Assembly: GCA_002786025.1 (NCBI GenBank)
Contig: NHNW01000015.1
Location: forward strand, 186,001-250,000
Reading direction: 5' to 3'
DNA length: 64,000 bases
Source of the DNA: Zasmidium citrigriseum
Taxonomy: Eukaryota; Ascomycota; Dothideomycetes; Mycosphaerellales; Mycosphaerellaceae
Shown here: in pieces, positions 10,293-21,978 of the stretch
Layout: the number at the start of each line of letters is the position of its first letter
How positions within the stretch are numbered: position 1 is the stretch's first letter
The notes under the pieces: model-generated
Told to the model about the DNA's origin: nothing
Databases searched by the model: none
The model's input: only the letters and a program-made list of their open reading frames with translations
Program-made: the position numbers and the translations under genes

Positions 10293-10693
10293 ATGGCCGC
10301 TGCTCTTACCGACCGCGACACCAACGTCCAGATGACTGCCCAAACCGAGTCGAACGAGAAGCCGCAGCAGAAGAGCGCCGGGGAGGAGAACAAGCAGCGC
10401 ACATTGCAGCAGCAGATCGCGGACCAGAACAACAACAAGCAATCGGGCAACTACATCAGCCCCTCAGATGCAATTCTGAGTCCCGCGAGTCAGAAGTTGG
10501 CGGGTTTCAAGCAGAGGCAGATCAACAAGCAGCAGTGAGTTTCAAAACAGGCCTTTGCCCCAGAACGGGAATGAACTAATGATGTTGTTAAAGGAATGGC
10601 AAGACCCCAACTGCGCGCTCGCTCTTCTCTAGAACAGCGAGCAGCGTGAGCAATGCCTCGCTCGAAGATGCTGAGGACGTCGCCTCGAAATGA
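10293..10693 (+). CDS. Spo12-family protein
   Basis: Predicted 113 residues in two exons: 10293-10534, intron 10535-10593, 10594-10693. The frame closes exactly. The segment NYISPSDAILSPASQKLAGF followed by SLFSRTASS resembles the conserved core of filamentous-fungal Spo12-like proteins (an SP-rich motif, a KL-x-x-[FY]-[KR] run, then a short SLF motif). Yeast Spo12 promotes mitotic exit through the FEAR network and acts in the nucleolus. The rest is polar and low-complexity (many Q, N, K), consistent with a disordered protein, and the SP sites suit CDK phosphorylation. Assignment rests on one short motif. Confidence 0.7.
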
Positions 10694-11269
10694 TCGCCGT
10701 TAGTCGACCAGCATCACCTACGCCGTGGACCACCCCTCACAAGGACGAGCGGCGCCCATGCATCACGAATGATTTCTTTTTGGCGTTTGATTTGATGGCT
10801 TGGACTATGCTCGCAGACTGCTTGAGCTTTCTTTTGGGGATTCCTGGGTACATCAGATTGAAGACACTCTTTCGTCTTTTTCGTTGAGTTTGTTTTGGAC
10901 ACTTGCAGCACAAAGATACCACTGGAACGATAGAAGAGGGCTGGGAGGAAGGAGACGAAGCAGCATTGGAACGGCATGGTTGATCGCAGACTGTAATGTG
11001 GTAATGCAATGTTTATGAAGAGTCGAATCTTGTGAATCCACATTATGCATTTTGATGAGCTGACAGCTGTTGGGCCGTCTTGCCTCGTAGCTCTACCGTC
11101 AGTTCTGGCCGCCTAGCACTTTTCGCTCATCTATGGCAAGCAGCCTCCCACGCAAAGCAAGTAAAATCTTCCGTCAATCAAGCACCACGCTTCCACGCTT
11201 TCCATCGATGTCCTCTGAACGCCGCTCAATGCAAAGGCCCGACCCTCATTCGAACAGTACAGGAGATGA
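10694..11269. other. Convergent intergenic region, Spo12-like / WHIM protein
   Basis: About 580 bases between two 3' ends. Short ORFs on both strands show no coding character. Confidence 0.5.
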
Positions 11270-13402
11270 TCACGACATGTCCATCGCGACGCCCTCCCGT
11301 GGAACCAAGTGGCCGTTGAGGCCGAGCCCATTTGGAGCGTCAGGTACCTTGGAGTATTGTTCGACGTCAAGATGAGCAGAAGGCAGGATGACTTGCGGCT
11401 CCGAGTGTGCTGCAGTGGACGGCAGAGGAACAGCAGAGCCAATGCTGCCCTGTGTCTTCGAGTCCTCGCTCATGGCCGCGCCGGGCTTAGTCGCCTCGGT
11501 TGACTCTGCTGGGGGAGGAACTCGTACCATCGGGTGGCTTGGGGCTTCGTCATTTACCTCCTGCTTGGTCAAACCAGGCTCGATGGACGGCTTCCGTGAA
11601 TCGCTGGGAACTCTCAACTTGACCATGATGCTTCGAGGTGGGCCGCGCTGGATCTCGCTATCGTCTTCGTCGTCACTGGGCTCCTCCTCCTCTTCGTCAG
11701 CATCGGGCATCTCTTCGTCGCCCGAGCCGTTCTTGTCAGAGTCCCACTCATCACCAGCATCATCCTCATCGCTCATTTCGTCGATCGAATTGTAGCCGTC
11801 GATATGCTTCCGCTTACGAGGATTGCTGGCACCGTTCGTAGCTCCACCAGACCTAGTGGCTCTGCCTCCACCACGTACCGGCTCGGAGTCGTAGCTTCCT
11901 GCTCGGTCGTCGTAGTCGGGAGCAAGCTCGTCGGTGCTGATTACGTTGTTACTGAGCAGACTCTCGCCGTACTCGCCCTGGCGAGGACGCTTGGTCTGCC
12001 GGCCGCTGGCAGTGTAGGTTGGGCCAGTCTCGAAAGGGGTGCTGCGAGCTGACTGGTGGCGGGTCGATCGTCGAGTAGAGGTGGCGTCCGACATGAACTC
12101 GTCCCCATCCTCTTCTTCCTCGAAGTTGTACCGGGTGCGCTTGCCTCGGGTTCGGCCTTCGTAGATGCCAAAGCCAGGTTCTGGGCGAGTAAAGGCAGCC
12201 CGGCGCTGCTGGCGATACTCTCGCCGCCGACGCTTCTGTACCACTGTTAGCATCATGCAATCAATAGCACGCTAGAACCAAGCATACCTCCTCGGTGGCC
12301 TCAAAGGTAGGCACAGCGTTGAGCATTTGGTTGGCCAGTCTGCGCGCAGCCTGTGATCGGTCCTCTTTCTCCAACTTCTCTGCCACTGCCTTGACCTCAT
12401 CGATAGTACCAGCGACGCTCCACCAATGTGCGTTTCTGGTGTATCGGTTGCCCTCCCTGTAGACCCTGAAGTTGGTGTCATCCAGGCCTTGGATCAAGAA
12501 GTACCTCCTCTTGTCTCCGTCGAGTCCCCATGGCTGGACAGACAATGGCTGATTCACGTCGTCGTTGTGTCGTTGCTGCTTGTACTTGTCCTTGATCATG
12601 CCTGAGACGACTTCGGAGGAGGAGAGCGACCAGAGGACAAGGGTACGGAGGAGGTCAAGCTGGTAAGCTGTCAGTATGCTTTCGGCCATAACGCGTGCCA
12701 CTTCGGGACGTACTCTCTCTGCCGGAGTCATGTTGTTGAAGTCCTTGCCTCCGTGCAGTGGGTTCTGGAAGCCCCATTTGCGAGGCCATTGGCTCTTGTG
12801 AGAAGCAACCGCCTCCTCGAGTGCTCGACCATGATGTCCACGTCTGTAAATCGCACATGTCTGTCAGCAAATGCTCGTGATATACTGGTGCGCCTCGCGC
12901 CAGTCTCAGATATGTATGGTCCTTCAATCCCTCCCATGCAGGGTATACATACTCCACAGGCTTCTTTCTATTCAGGACCAGACCCAGAAGCGCACACAGC
13001 AGACTCTGGATCTCTGGGCTCGGTATACTGTCCACAACTCCCCGCTCGATGTCTTGAGGTCCGAAGTGTGGTGTCTTGCCGGGGAACGCTTCTTGGAATC
13101 GCGATCGGAACATTACTATGAACTGCATCCAAAAAGTCAGTGGACGTGTTCTGACAGTCGCACACGCGTCCTGAGCGCGCCATCTCGTGTTCAAAGGGTC
13201 GGCGACTCACGGCAATGTCGGGGTTATCTGCTAGGACCTCTTCGTGAGGTGGTGATGGGGGTCTCTTGGGCCGAGGGGGCGAGACCACGGGCGGTGGAGC
13301 GACGAGTTTGGTGGCCTTCTTTGCCTTGACGAAGATGGGCGCAAGTTTTTGGACCTCCTCTTCAGGCGCCGACGACAGCGAACTGTCCGAGTCCGACTCC
13401 AT
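11270..13402 (-). CDS. DDT/WHIM-domain chromatin-remodelling-associated protein
   Basis: Predicted 609 residues, five exons: 13211-13402, 12953-13122, 12714-12843, 12288-12659, 11270-12235; phases fit throughout. The N-terminus is acidic/serine-rich, then proline-rich. Residues about 65-120 (FIVMFRSRFQEAFPG to LLGLVLNRKKPVE) form a DDT-like helical module. Next come a WHIM1-like stretch (LRTLVLWSLSSSEVVSGMI) and a WHIM2-like stretch (QPWGLDGDKRRYFLIQG), modules used by ISWI-family and RSF1/CECR2 partners to bind linker DNA. A basic helix (KRRRREYRQQRRAAFTRPEP) precedes a long acidic, disordered tail with a DEEEEEPSDDEDD-type run. It is probably a nuclear nucleosome-spacing factor; the complex it joins is not determinable. 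Neighbours give no functional clue. Confidence 0.8.
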
Positions 13403-14778
13403 GGTGGGCGTGGGTGATGTGTGGTGGTGTTGCGAAGTCGAAAGTGTCAGGCACGGAGTTGGAAGCTAAGGGTGGAAGATAGCGTCACGAATTCAACGGC
13501 GGGCGAGGAGGCACATTTGCGTGACTAAGCGACGGCAGGGCTTGGGACGACAGGCAGGTGATCAAAGGGTCATGTTTGCTATTCACTATCTAGATCTGCG
13601 ACGCACAAAGACTGTCTGGCGCTTTTCTGCGAGTTTGATCTTGCTGCTCGATCGGTCGCGGCGTTCATTCGCGATTTCGTGTGGTTTGGTGCATGCCAGA
13701 GGCCGCTGTAGGATTCCAGCATACCAGCAATCAGCGCATGCTCACGATCCACCTGAGAACTGTTGTATGATCTCGAGTCGGGCCCAGAGGAATGCTCGCA
13801 GTTGTACGCTTTTGCTGCGGGATTCTGGAGAGGAGAATGCGACGCCGGGCGGGTCATAGAGTACTGTAGTGAGAGGGCGAGTGCCAGGCGTCCGAGATAG
13901 GCTTCGATGTGTTCCTCTGTGCCGAAAATCGATAGTCATCGTCATGGGTATCACGCCCATGAGAATACAGCCTCAACGGTCGAAGTCTTGTGCTTCGCGA
14001 TTCTTCTTGTTCTTGCTCGTATTTCACTGAGTCTAATGCTCGACTAGAGCCTTTGCGAGTTGCTTGTCCACGGTTTGATGGAATCGTGTTTTGACTATCC
14101 GCTGCCAGACATCTGACCCGTCTTAGGAAGCCATAGGCTCCCGCGAATATTGGCGTGGTGGTATCAACACTGTCACCGGGTTTGAAAAGTGCCAGAGTAG
14201 ACTTCGACGTCGCTTCTCGACATTTGAGCATGCAATACTGCCGCGCCGAACGCATCGCTGGAAAATTGGTCCTTAATCCAGCCGCCACTTCTCGCCCAGC
14301 TTTGTAGATCCTGGATTCGGTGGTGCTTTCTCGGTCGCAACAAAGGATGCTGATCATCTTAAGACTTCGCGCAATCTTGACACAACTCCCACACCATGCG
14401 CAATCTTTCAAATTCTTGATGATAAGATGAAGGAAACATGAAAAATCCTCTTACTGATTGCAATCATGTGCAAATATCACCTGAAAGTCAGCAAAACGCG
14501 ATGAAAAAGCGTGTCTCGTCCATTGAAAAGAGCAGTATTTTATGGGCTCTGGTACGGCATTATCTGAAGAAGATGCTGTGTCCTGGGAGTGTGGAAGAAG
14601 GACTTTGCAGGAGAGTGCGCGAAGAGCGAAGTCCAAAGCTCGGGCGGGATGAGCCGCGCGCTAGCCCCGAGTCAGGCGCCAAGAGTCCACAGACGAAAAG
14701 GTCGGCTTGCTTCGATCGCAACTTCCTGTCAAGTCTGCAGGACAACACCGCCAACACACCCATCCGCCAGCGCTCAAG
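13403..14778. other. Divergent intergenic region upstream of uL2
   Basis: About 1.4 kb between the WHIM-protein gene and uL2, transcribed away from each other. A 185-codon minus ORF (13854-14411) resembles nothing I know, has no clear coding bias and is probably chance. Otherwise nothing seen. Confidence 0.5.
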
Positions 14779-15714
14779 ATGGTATGCAGCAATCAGAAAG
14801 AGGCGAATGTATGTGGATAACTGTACTGACGGCATCAGGGTCGTGTCATCCGCAACCAGAGGAAGGGCCGTGGCTCCATCTTCACTGCCCACACCCGTAC
14901 GGAAACACCTGCTGCGATTCGAGACTCGATCATCATACTAACTGCGTTTTCAAGGCCTCAACAAGGCTCCTGCGAAGTTCCGAACCTACGACTACGCCGA
15001 GCGCCATGGCTACGTCCGTGGTGTCGTGAAGGAGATTGTTCACGATGCCGGCCGTGGCGCACCTCTCGCTAAGGTCGTCTTCCGCAACCCATACCGGTAC
15101 AAGCTGCACACCGAGACCTTCATCGCCAACGAGGGCATGTACACCGGCCAATTCGTCTACGCCGGCAAGAACGCCTCGCTCACGATCGGCAACATCCTCC
15201 CACTCGGCTCCGTTCCTGAGGGTACCGTTGTGACCAACGTGGAGGAGAAGATTGGCGACCGTGGTGCTTTGGGCAGGACCTCTGGAAACTACGTCACCGT
15301 CATTGGCCACAACCCAGACGAGGGCAAGACTCGTGTCAAGCTCCCATCTGGTGCGAAGAAGGTTGTCAAGAGCTCGGTCCGTGGCATGATTGGTATTGTC
15401 GCTGGTGGTGGCAGAACCGACAAGCCTCTCCTCAAGGCTTCCCGCGCGAAGCATAAGTTCGCCGTCAAGCGCAACTCGTGGCCCAAGACTCGTGGTGTTG
15501 CCATGAACCCCGTCGACCATGTAAGAAGATGCGCCAAGTTTTGGGGAGAGAGGGAAGTTGCTAATATACTTTCTAGCCTCACGGTGGTGGTAACCACCAG
15601 CATATCGGTAAGGCCTCGACCATCTCCCGCTACGCCGCACAAGGTCAAAAGGCCGGTCTCATTGCCGCCCGGAGAACGGGTCTCCTCCGCGGTACCCAGA
15701 AGACCAAGGACTAG
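14779..15714 (+). CDS. RPL2: 60S ribosomal protein uL2 (first exon is the ATG alone)
   Basis: Large-subunit protein next to the peptidyl-transferase centre; 254 residues, the usual eukaryotic length. Exon 1 is 14779-14781, only ATG. Introns are 14782-14838, 14897-14954 and 15521-15576; exons 14839-14896, 14955-15520 and 15577-15714. The protein opens [20 protein letters not shown] and ends [13 protein letters not shown]. Conserved core: [46 protein letters not shown], and [19 protein letters not shown] spanning the last junction, which contains the conserved histidine-rich loop. Fragments of longer ORFs across this gene read through introns and should be ignored. Confidence 0.95.
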
Positions 15715-16644
15715 ATTCATCATTGAGGATGGCGGTGTTGGTGGGTTCTTTACGGTTCTGCACTGCGTTAGGAGCAGCAGCTGCATGGGTCGTAGCATAG
15801 CTGCCAAGGCAGAAAAAGGCTACAAGTTCAGATTCCTGTGCAATCCAACGAATTCATGTGCAAAAGACAATCCTCCGCAGTCTCTCAATCTTCTAGTGGA
15901 TCTCATGGTTCAGACGGCGCTTCTCGTGACTCCACTCCCGTACTTCTTGAGCTACAGCTTCGTCTTCGTCGTATCTTGCAAGACCATTGCCATGCCCCCT
16001 TCGCTGAAACAGGCGCGGCGGCAACCAAGCCTCGTGTATCTCTGCATTGTGTAGGGAGAACACCAGCGGCAACGTCGTGGTTGGCTGCCCTTTCACCCCA
16101 CAACCCCCCGCCAAAAAGTTCCCAAGGAACTCGTGTCCCTGAAAATAACATGAAACACTGAGCATCAACTGCCCACCATCTCCTCCCTCCTATCGAGAGG
16201 CGTAACACATTGTGATTCGACAGTCGTTTCTGCAAAGACCCTCTCGACGAACAGACGCGCTTACGTGGCCCGGCATTCCGATTGCTCAAGAAGGAGAACT
16301 TACGATTACTGTGTCGAAACTCTACTGTCTACACTGCCCGTCTACTTGATGAGTGGGCAGGGCGGAGCTGGCGGAAAGCAGTCTTTGCCATCGTGATCCT
16401 TGTCCGCTGCCCGCGCCCTCGTCACTCGCTTGGTTCTTCGCTACCCTCCGTTGGGGAGAAAGCAGGCTTGCTGGACTCGCCTGATCTCGCTCGCTCGCTC
16501 AATCACTCACATCCTTGGCTCGACGCTTTGTGTTTGCAAACACACGACACCACGATTTGCGCAGACGGACTCGAGGTCGGAATAATCCCGAGGAGAAAGA
16601 ACAGTAGCAGATTGAAGCTGTGAGGAGAGATCTAGGCAGCCAAG
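15715..16644. other. Intergenic region, uL2 to BAR-domain gene
   Basis: About 930 bases, both neighbours on the plus strand. No supported ORF. It holds the uL2 3' region and a CT-rich leader for the next gene. Confidence 0.5.
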
Positions 16645-18054
16645 ATGAACGTCAACAAGAAGTTCGATCGCTTGAAGCAATGGGGCAAGGAGAGGATGGG
16701 CGGCGAGGTCAAAACGGACACGACAGATGAGTTCAAGTCGCTGGAGATGGAAATGCAGCTGCGGCACGACGGTACTGCGTCCGCTCGGGCTTATCGAGGT
16801 TCTCGCTGACCACGGATTGACAGGCATGGACCGCATGAAGAAGTCGGCCGACATCTATGTCCAGCACATGTCCAAGAGGGAGAAGTACCAGGACAAGGAA
16901 CAGCAGCTGCCGGTGGGATACTTCGGTTCGACAATGGTTGCTCATGGGGACGACTTCGAGCCGGATTCTGAGTTTGGACAATGCCTCTCAATGCTTGGGC
17001 GGGCGAACGAGAGGATTGCGAGAATGCAGGAGACGTACTGCGCCAATGCCACTAGTAGCTGGCTGGAGAGCTTGGAACGATCTCTAGTGCAGATGAAGGA
17101 ATATCAGAGAGCTCGGAAGCAGCTGGATACCAGGAGACTGGCCTACGACACCGCGGCGATCAAGATGCAGAAGTCCAAGAAGGAGGACTTTCGAATGGAA
17201 GAGGAGCTCCGCTCGCAGAAGATGAAGTATGAGGAGAGCAGCGAGGATGTCTACCGGAGAATGCTGGATATCAAGGAGGCGGAAGTGGAGTCTGTTCAGG
17301 ACTTGACCAGCTTCCTGGAGGCTGAGCTGACCTACTACGACCGTTGTCGAGAGCTCTTGATGCAGTTGAAGCGAGACTGGCCAGCGTGAGTATGACCAAC
17401 AGTCACAGTTCTTCAATGCTGACATATTGCAGACAAGCAATGACCAACCAGTCCGGCACAGCCAGCCCCGTCAATGGCCTCATGCGCCGCCAAACCCGCT
17501 CACGCGCCAGCTCTACGACCGACCGCTTCGGCCGCATCGACGAAGACGAGCCTCTTGAACCTCCACCACGTCCAACAATCAGCTCCCGAGTCCCCTCAGG
17601 AGCCAACTCGCCACGCAAAGAGCTCCCAGGCTTCGACCTCCCCGTCCGCATCAACAACACCCGTAGCACCTCAACCCCTGGCTTCGAAGGACCAACCCAG
17701 CTGCGAGCAGACTCTCCAGCAGGAATGCCCCGTCTCGCCCGCGTACCCACCGAACCCTCTCATCTCCTCGGGGCGAGGTCAAACCTCCGAATCACCAAAT
17801 CTCGCGAAGCGCAGAGTCACGGCGATGTCTTCGGGGACGATCAAAGCGAATACTCAGACTCTCCTTCGACGGCATTTGATGAGCATCATAGAGCGACGAG
17901 CTGGTCGACTATGGCTCAAGACGGAGGCAGTCAAGCTCCGATAGCTGGGAAGAAAGCTCCTCCGCCTCCGCCTCCTTCGAGGGCGAAGAAGCCGCCACCA
18001 CCGCCACCGATGAAGCGCAGTGCTCTTAGTACGAGCGAGGTGCCTCAGTACTGA
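16645..18054 (+). CDS. BAR-domain protein with proline-rich tail
   Basis: Predicted 436 residues in three exons: 16645-16771, 16824-17385, 17433-18054. Residues 1 to about 235 form an amphipathic, charged helical BAR region (MNVNKKFDRLKQWGKERMGG, later ANERIARMQETY, RARKQLDTRRLAYD, LTSFLEAELTYYDRCRELL), the fold that senses or bends membranes. The family is close to fungal endophilin/amphiphysin-like BAR proteins that act in endocytosis or Golgi-to-endosome traffic. The C-terminal half is disordered and Ser/Pro-rich. It ends with two poly-proline runs (KKAPPPPPPSRAKKPPPPPP), likely ligands for SH3 domains or profilin. No SH3 domain is present. Confidence 0.85.
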
Positions 18055-18766
18055 ACAGACGATGAAAGAGGACAGTGAGGACAGCTGCAGGGGAGGAAGT
18101 GCTGAATCGTGAACGATGGGAGCTCAGATTCCTGGCCGAAGCCTGAGCACAGTTTCTTCTGGCGTTGTTGGCTATACCCATTTCTGTAGATGGTAGCGAC
18201 GGACCTTCCAAATCACTTCTCGTTCTCTTCTTATGCAATCAGCATTACCATCGGTATCACGGAAGATCTTTGTGGCTTGCATTGGTGAAGCGAGATTTTT
18301 CGGAACTCCGAACCCTGGAGACAGTTGGCGCTAGGCTGAAGCCGGAACGTTACAAATGACGAAAGAGCACATGCACAAAGCGAATCTTGAGGTCGGACAC
18401 GTGGATACAGATGAGATGAGAGAAGGGAGATGGGGGGTTTTTTTGAACTTTCATTGCAGTCGCCGTTAGATACAGCCCGCCCAAGCGCCTCTTTCGCGCA
18501 TACCAATGCATGCTGAAGAGTCATCAACAGCCGCAGGTCACCGTGAAGTGCCCCGCAGCCGTTGAGAGCAGCATGCCGTCGCAGTCATAATGTGAAATCA
18601 TAAGCCATTCATTTGCACCATCCAGCCCTTGCCTTCGCCTTGAACGCCTCGCAGCAAATCCACCGCCGTGGCAGTCGCCGCTGTGATGCATCTAGGAATG
18701 TGCCGTGCCGGAAAAAAAGAGTCGTAGTAGTATGCATGTAGTCGGAGAAGAGTATGGGCGAGCCGC
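18055..18766. other. Convergent intergenic region, BAR gene / SKP1
   Basis: About 710 bases between two 3' ends, including a short G-then-T run near 18433-18443. No coding signal. Confidence 0.5.
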
Positions 18767-19384
18767 TTAGCGATCCTCGGCCCACTCGTTCTCGCGGCGG
18801 ATCTGGTCTTCCTCTTCTGGAGTGAAGTCGTTCTGGATGTTGAACGTCTTGCGGATCTCCTCTGGAGACTTGCCCTTGATCATGTTCGCGACGGTCTTGC
18901 AGCCGACGTCGAGCAGTGCCTTGATATCCATGTAGTTGGCTGCGAGGATGATTTCGAAGAGCATCTCCTGGTCGACCTGCATAAACTTCTGGTCCCAGTC
19001 TTCGATGTCGGTGGTCTTCTTGCGGGAGTCGGCGTCGTCGTCTTGGGATGGGGCCGGGTCGTTCTTGTGGTGCTGGCACCACTCGAGGACCTTGCGCAGA
19101 ACCGCCTCGGACACCTGCGAGCTCGAGTCAGTATCATATGTAAAGGTGAGACATGGGCAAGACATTGCGACTTACGTTCATGATGGGAATGGGCTCCTCG
19201 CCGGGGGCACCAAGGTCCTCGATCATGTTCTTGATCAACATCGAGCGCTCAGCGACCTTACGCTCTGCAGTAGATGTTAGCATGTGAAGATGCGAGTCAG
19301 TAGAAGGTGCGCCGACATACCCGTCTGGATCTCGACATTGTCGGAGCTGACAAGCTTGACAGTCTCGTCGGCGGCGGCAGACAT
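18767..19384 (-). CDS. SKP1: SKP1, SCF ubiquitin ligase adaptor
   Basis: Links F-box proteins to the cullin scaffold of SCF ubiquitin ligases (Neurospora SCON-3 type). Three exons: 19321-19384, 19176-19264, 18767-19114, giving 166 residues. The N-terminal BTB/POZ-like fold is seen in [20 protein letters not shown] and [12 protein letters not shown]. An acidic/asparagine loop follows, then the dimerisation and F-box-binding helices [40 protein letters not shown], and the C-terminal [20 protein letters not shown] ending ENEWAEDR. Every landmark is conserved. A possible partner of the F-box protein encoded at 60457, though all F-box proteins share it. Confidence 0.96.
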
Positions 19385-20131
19385 GGTGATGGATGTGTTG
19401 ATGTTGTTTGATTGGTGTTGGTTGTATTTGTGTGGGCGACTGTGATGGTCGGGGGTTGTGGTGTTGCGGTCGGTGGAAGTTGTGGTGGTTGTCGGTGTGT
19501 GGAGAGGAAGAGTTGAAGCTGGCAGAAGGTGAGTAGTTATAGGTAGGAGCAGCTGTGCGGCGGGTGGTCCCTCAAACCTTATTCTGAGGCAGCCGCCGCG
19601 TGATGGTCTGTGCTTTAAGCAAACTGCAGGCGCAACAGTCACTGTTGCCTTAGAAGGCCTTAATATTCACGATTCTCACTGTGAATAGCCGCGCTCACTC
19701 ACGTCAACAATGAATGATGTTTGCGTATTGTCGTTCTGCGTGCGTTCGGTCAAAGCCGCTCAAAGAAGCTGTCACGTGCAGGCCTGTTTGCTATACAATT
19801 GTCACCGAAAATTTTATACAGTTTGAACGACTTGCAACAAGTGAGAGCACACAGAAGATATGTGTTTCTTTGCGAGAGCTCTAGGCTATAGCATGTGGCA
19901 GTTATGGGCATTATCGATTAGACAGATTGCCATCCATCATCGTTGGTCCGTGCTCAAAGACCACCAGCGCGTCTGATCTCCTGTGTCTCCCACGCGACGG
20001 TTTGTCTCATTCCATCGTTCTTCCATCAAGAAATGCAGTCTGCGACACCGCTCCCTGCACATGGCAAAGCGCGTAACAATTCAACCCTCGACGGCGTGTC
20101 TGTGCCATAATCCACTGTTCTGACCGCAATA
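19385..20131. other. Divergent promoter region, SKP1 / SMP3
   Basis: About 750 bases between divergent starts. The SKP1 side is rich in CA/TG dinucleotides (19420-19500). No ORF supported. Confidence 0.5.
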
Positions 20132-21690
20132 ATGTGGCGCAGGCTTTACCTTTGTCTGGTGCTTGTGAGGCTGTACTTCGCCCTGTCGCCGAGCTACATC
20201 CATCCCGACGAACACTTCCAAGGCCCAGAGATCATCGCTGGTGCGTAGATCTAGATGCGCGCAATGGAACAAGCTCTAATGTGATAACAGGCGAAGTGTT
20301 TGGATACCCAACGTACAAGACCTGGGAGTTTACGTCTTCCCAACCCATACGAAGCATATTCCCCTTCTGGCTCATCTATGGCTGGCCCTTGACCGTGTTA
20401 AAATGGATCTGGGAAGGACTCGGATATGGCCCAGTGCCACCTTCAATCGCCTTCTACACTCTTCGACTCTTGATGTTCCTCCTCAGCTTCATCCTTGGAG
20501 ACTGGGCCATTCATGAGCTGATGCCAGCGCCGAACCAGCGACGCTCTGCCATCATCTTGGTGGCATCCTCATATGTGACATGGACCTTCCAAACCCACAC
20601 GTTCTCAAACAGCATCGAGACGCTGGTCGTCCTCTGGTGTCTCGTTCTTATCGTTCGACTTCGAGACAATACACAAGATACCCAAGCCAGCGCCTGTGGC
20701 GTTCTGGCGTTCCTTGGAGTACTGGGCGTTTTCAATCGCATCACCTTTCCAGCTTTTCTTCTGATACCCCTGGCCCAGATCATCCCTGGCCTTTACTACA
20801 AGCCGCTTCGCATACCTGTAATGCTCTTTGTCGGCCTCTTCACTCTGGCTGTTGCCATCACAATGGACACGGAATACTACTCCGGACATCGACCTCATTT
20901 GCGAGAGCTGCACAAAGCTGCCATCATCACTCCGTGGAACAACTTGGCCTACAATGTCGACGAAGCAAATCTTGCAGAGCACGGACTGCATCCATTCTGG
21001 CAACATTTCGTCGCCAACCTTCCTCAACTCATCGGGCCTGCTCTACCTCTGTTGTTCCTCTCGAGCACGAAGAACAATCTCTTCTGGTCTGGCATCGCAG
21101 GTATTACCATATTATCTGCCTTCCCTCACCAGGAACCGCGCTTCCTACTACCAGCTATACCGCTATTACTCTCAAGCGTTCGGGTACCCAGAATCGGCGC
21201 TCGATGGTGGGCCGCTCTGTGGATCGTTTTCAACGCTCTGGCTGGTGTGCTGTTTGGGATCTACCACCAAGGAGGCGCAGTACCAGTACAAGGCTGGATT
21301 GCTCAGCAAGACAACATCTCCAACGTCTTCTGGTGGAAGACATACAGCCCGCCGAGATGGCTCCTAGACGGCAAGAACTACGATGTGAACACCACTGATC
21401 TGATGGGAATGCCTGGCGAGCAGATGCTGGATGCAATGAAGCGAGCGGCCAATTGCGAAAGTGCTGTCAACGCGACTCTACTCGTGGCACCTTCAAGCGC
21501 AACGTTCTTGGACGAATACACTGGTCCAGCAAGTCGGTCCAACGAGCTTCGCTTTGCACCTCGATGGCGCTACAGGAAACACATTGGCTTGGATGACCTG
21601 GACTTTGGAGACGATGGCGTTTGGCCGACGCTGGAGCGAGTAATTGGGAGACGAGGGCTCAAGGTCTGGCAGGTCAGTAGAAACTGCTAA
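20132..21690 (+). CDS. SMP3: GPI mannosyltransferase IV
   Basis: ER membrane enzyme that adds the fourth, side-chain mannose to the GPI-anchor precursor using dolichol-phosphate-mannose. Exon 1 is 20132-20240, intron 20241-20290, exon 2 20291-21690; 502 residues. The GT22 hallmark is in the first luminal loop, [20 protein letters not shown], which carries the catalytic Asp-Glu. Further family stretches are [33 protein letters not shown] and [17 protein letters not shown]. About nine hydrophobic segments fit the multi-spanning topology. The PIG-B/GPI10 and ALG12 relatives share the fold, but the overall match is to Smp3. Confidence 0.9.
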
Positions 21691-21978
21691 TGTAATCACT
21701 AATTGAGAAGACGTTCAAGGCTTCCCCGAAAAATTTCCTTTCTCAGATGTCGTGTTTATGTCGGCCGCGCAATCACTTGCCGTGTCCCGCTGCATGCTGC
21801 ACGGCGGTTCAGGAACGACTCCGGCGTGATCACTGCCTCCTGCCGAAGCCGACGGCATGAGGACATTCACGGTGGGGAGGAGTCACTACTTTAAGATCAG
21901 CCGACCTCAATCTATCAGCGAATTCTTCGGCTCCAACCATAGACCTACCAGCATCCTCACAAAGCGATCCTATCCGTC

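Noticed and set aside
13854..14411. 185-codon minus ORF upstream of uL2
   Set aside because: No family resemblance or coding-like composition; probably chance in the promoter region.
15026..16054. 342-codon plus ORF over uL2
   Set aside because: It follows the true uL2 frame to the donor at 15521, then reads through the intron and 3' region in a wrong frame.
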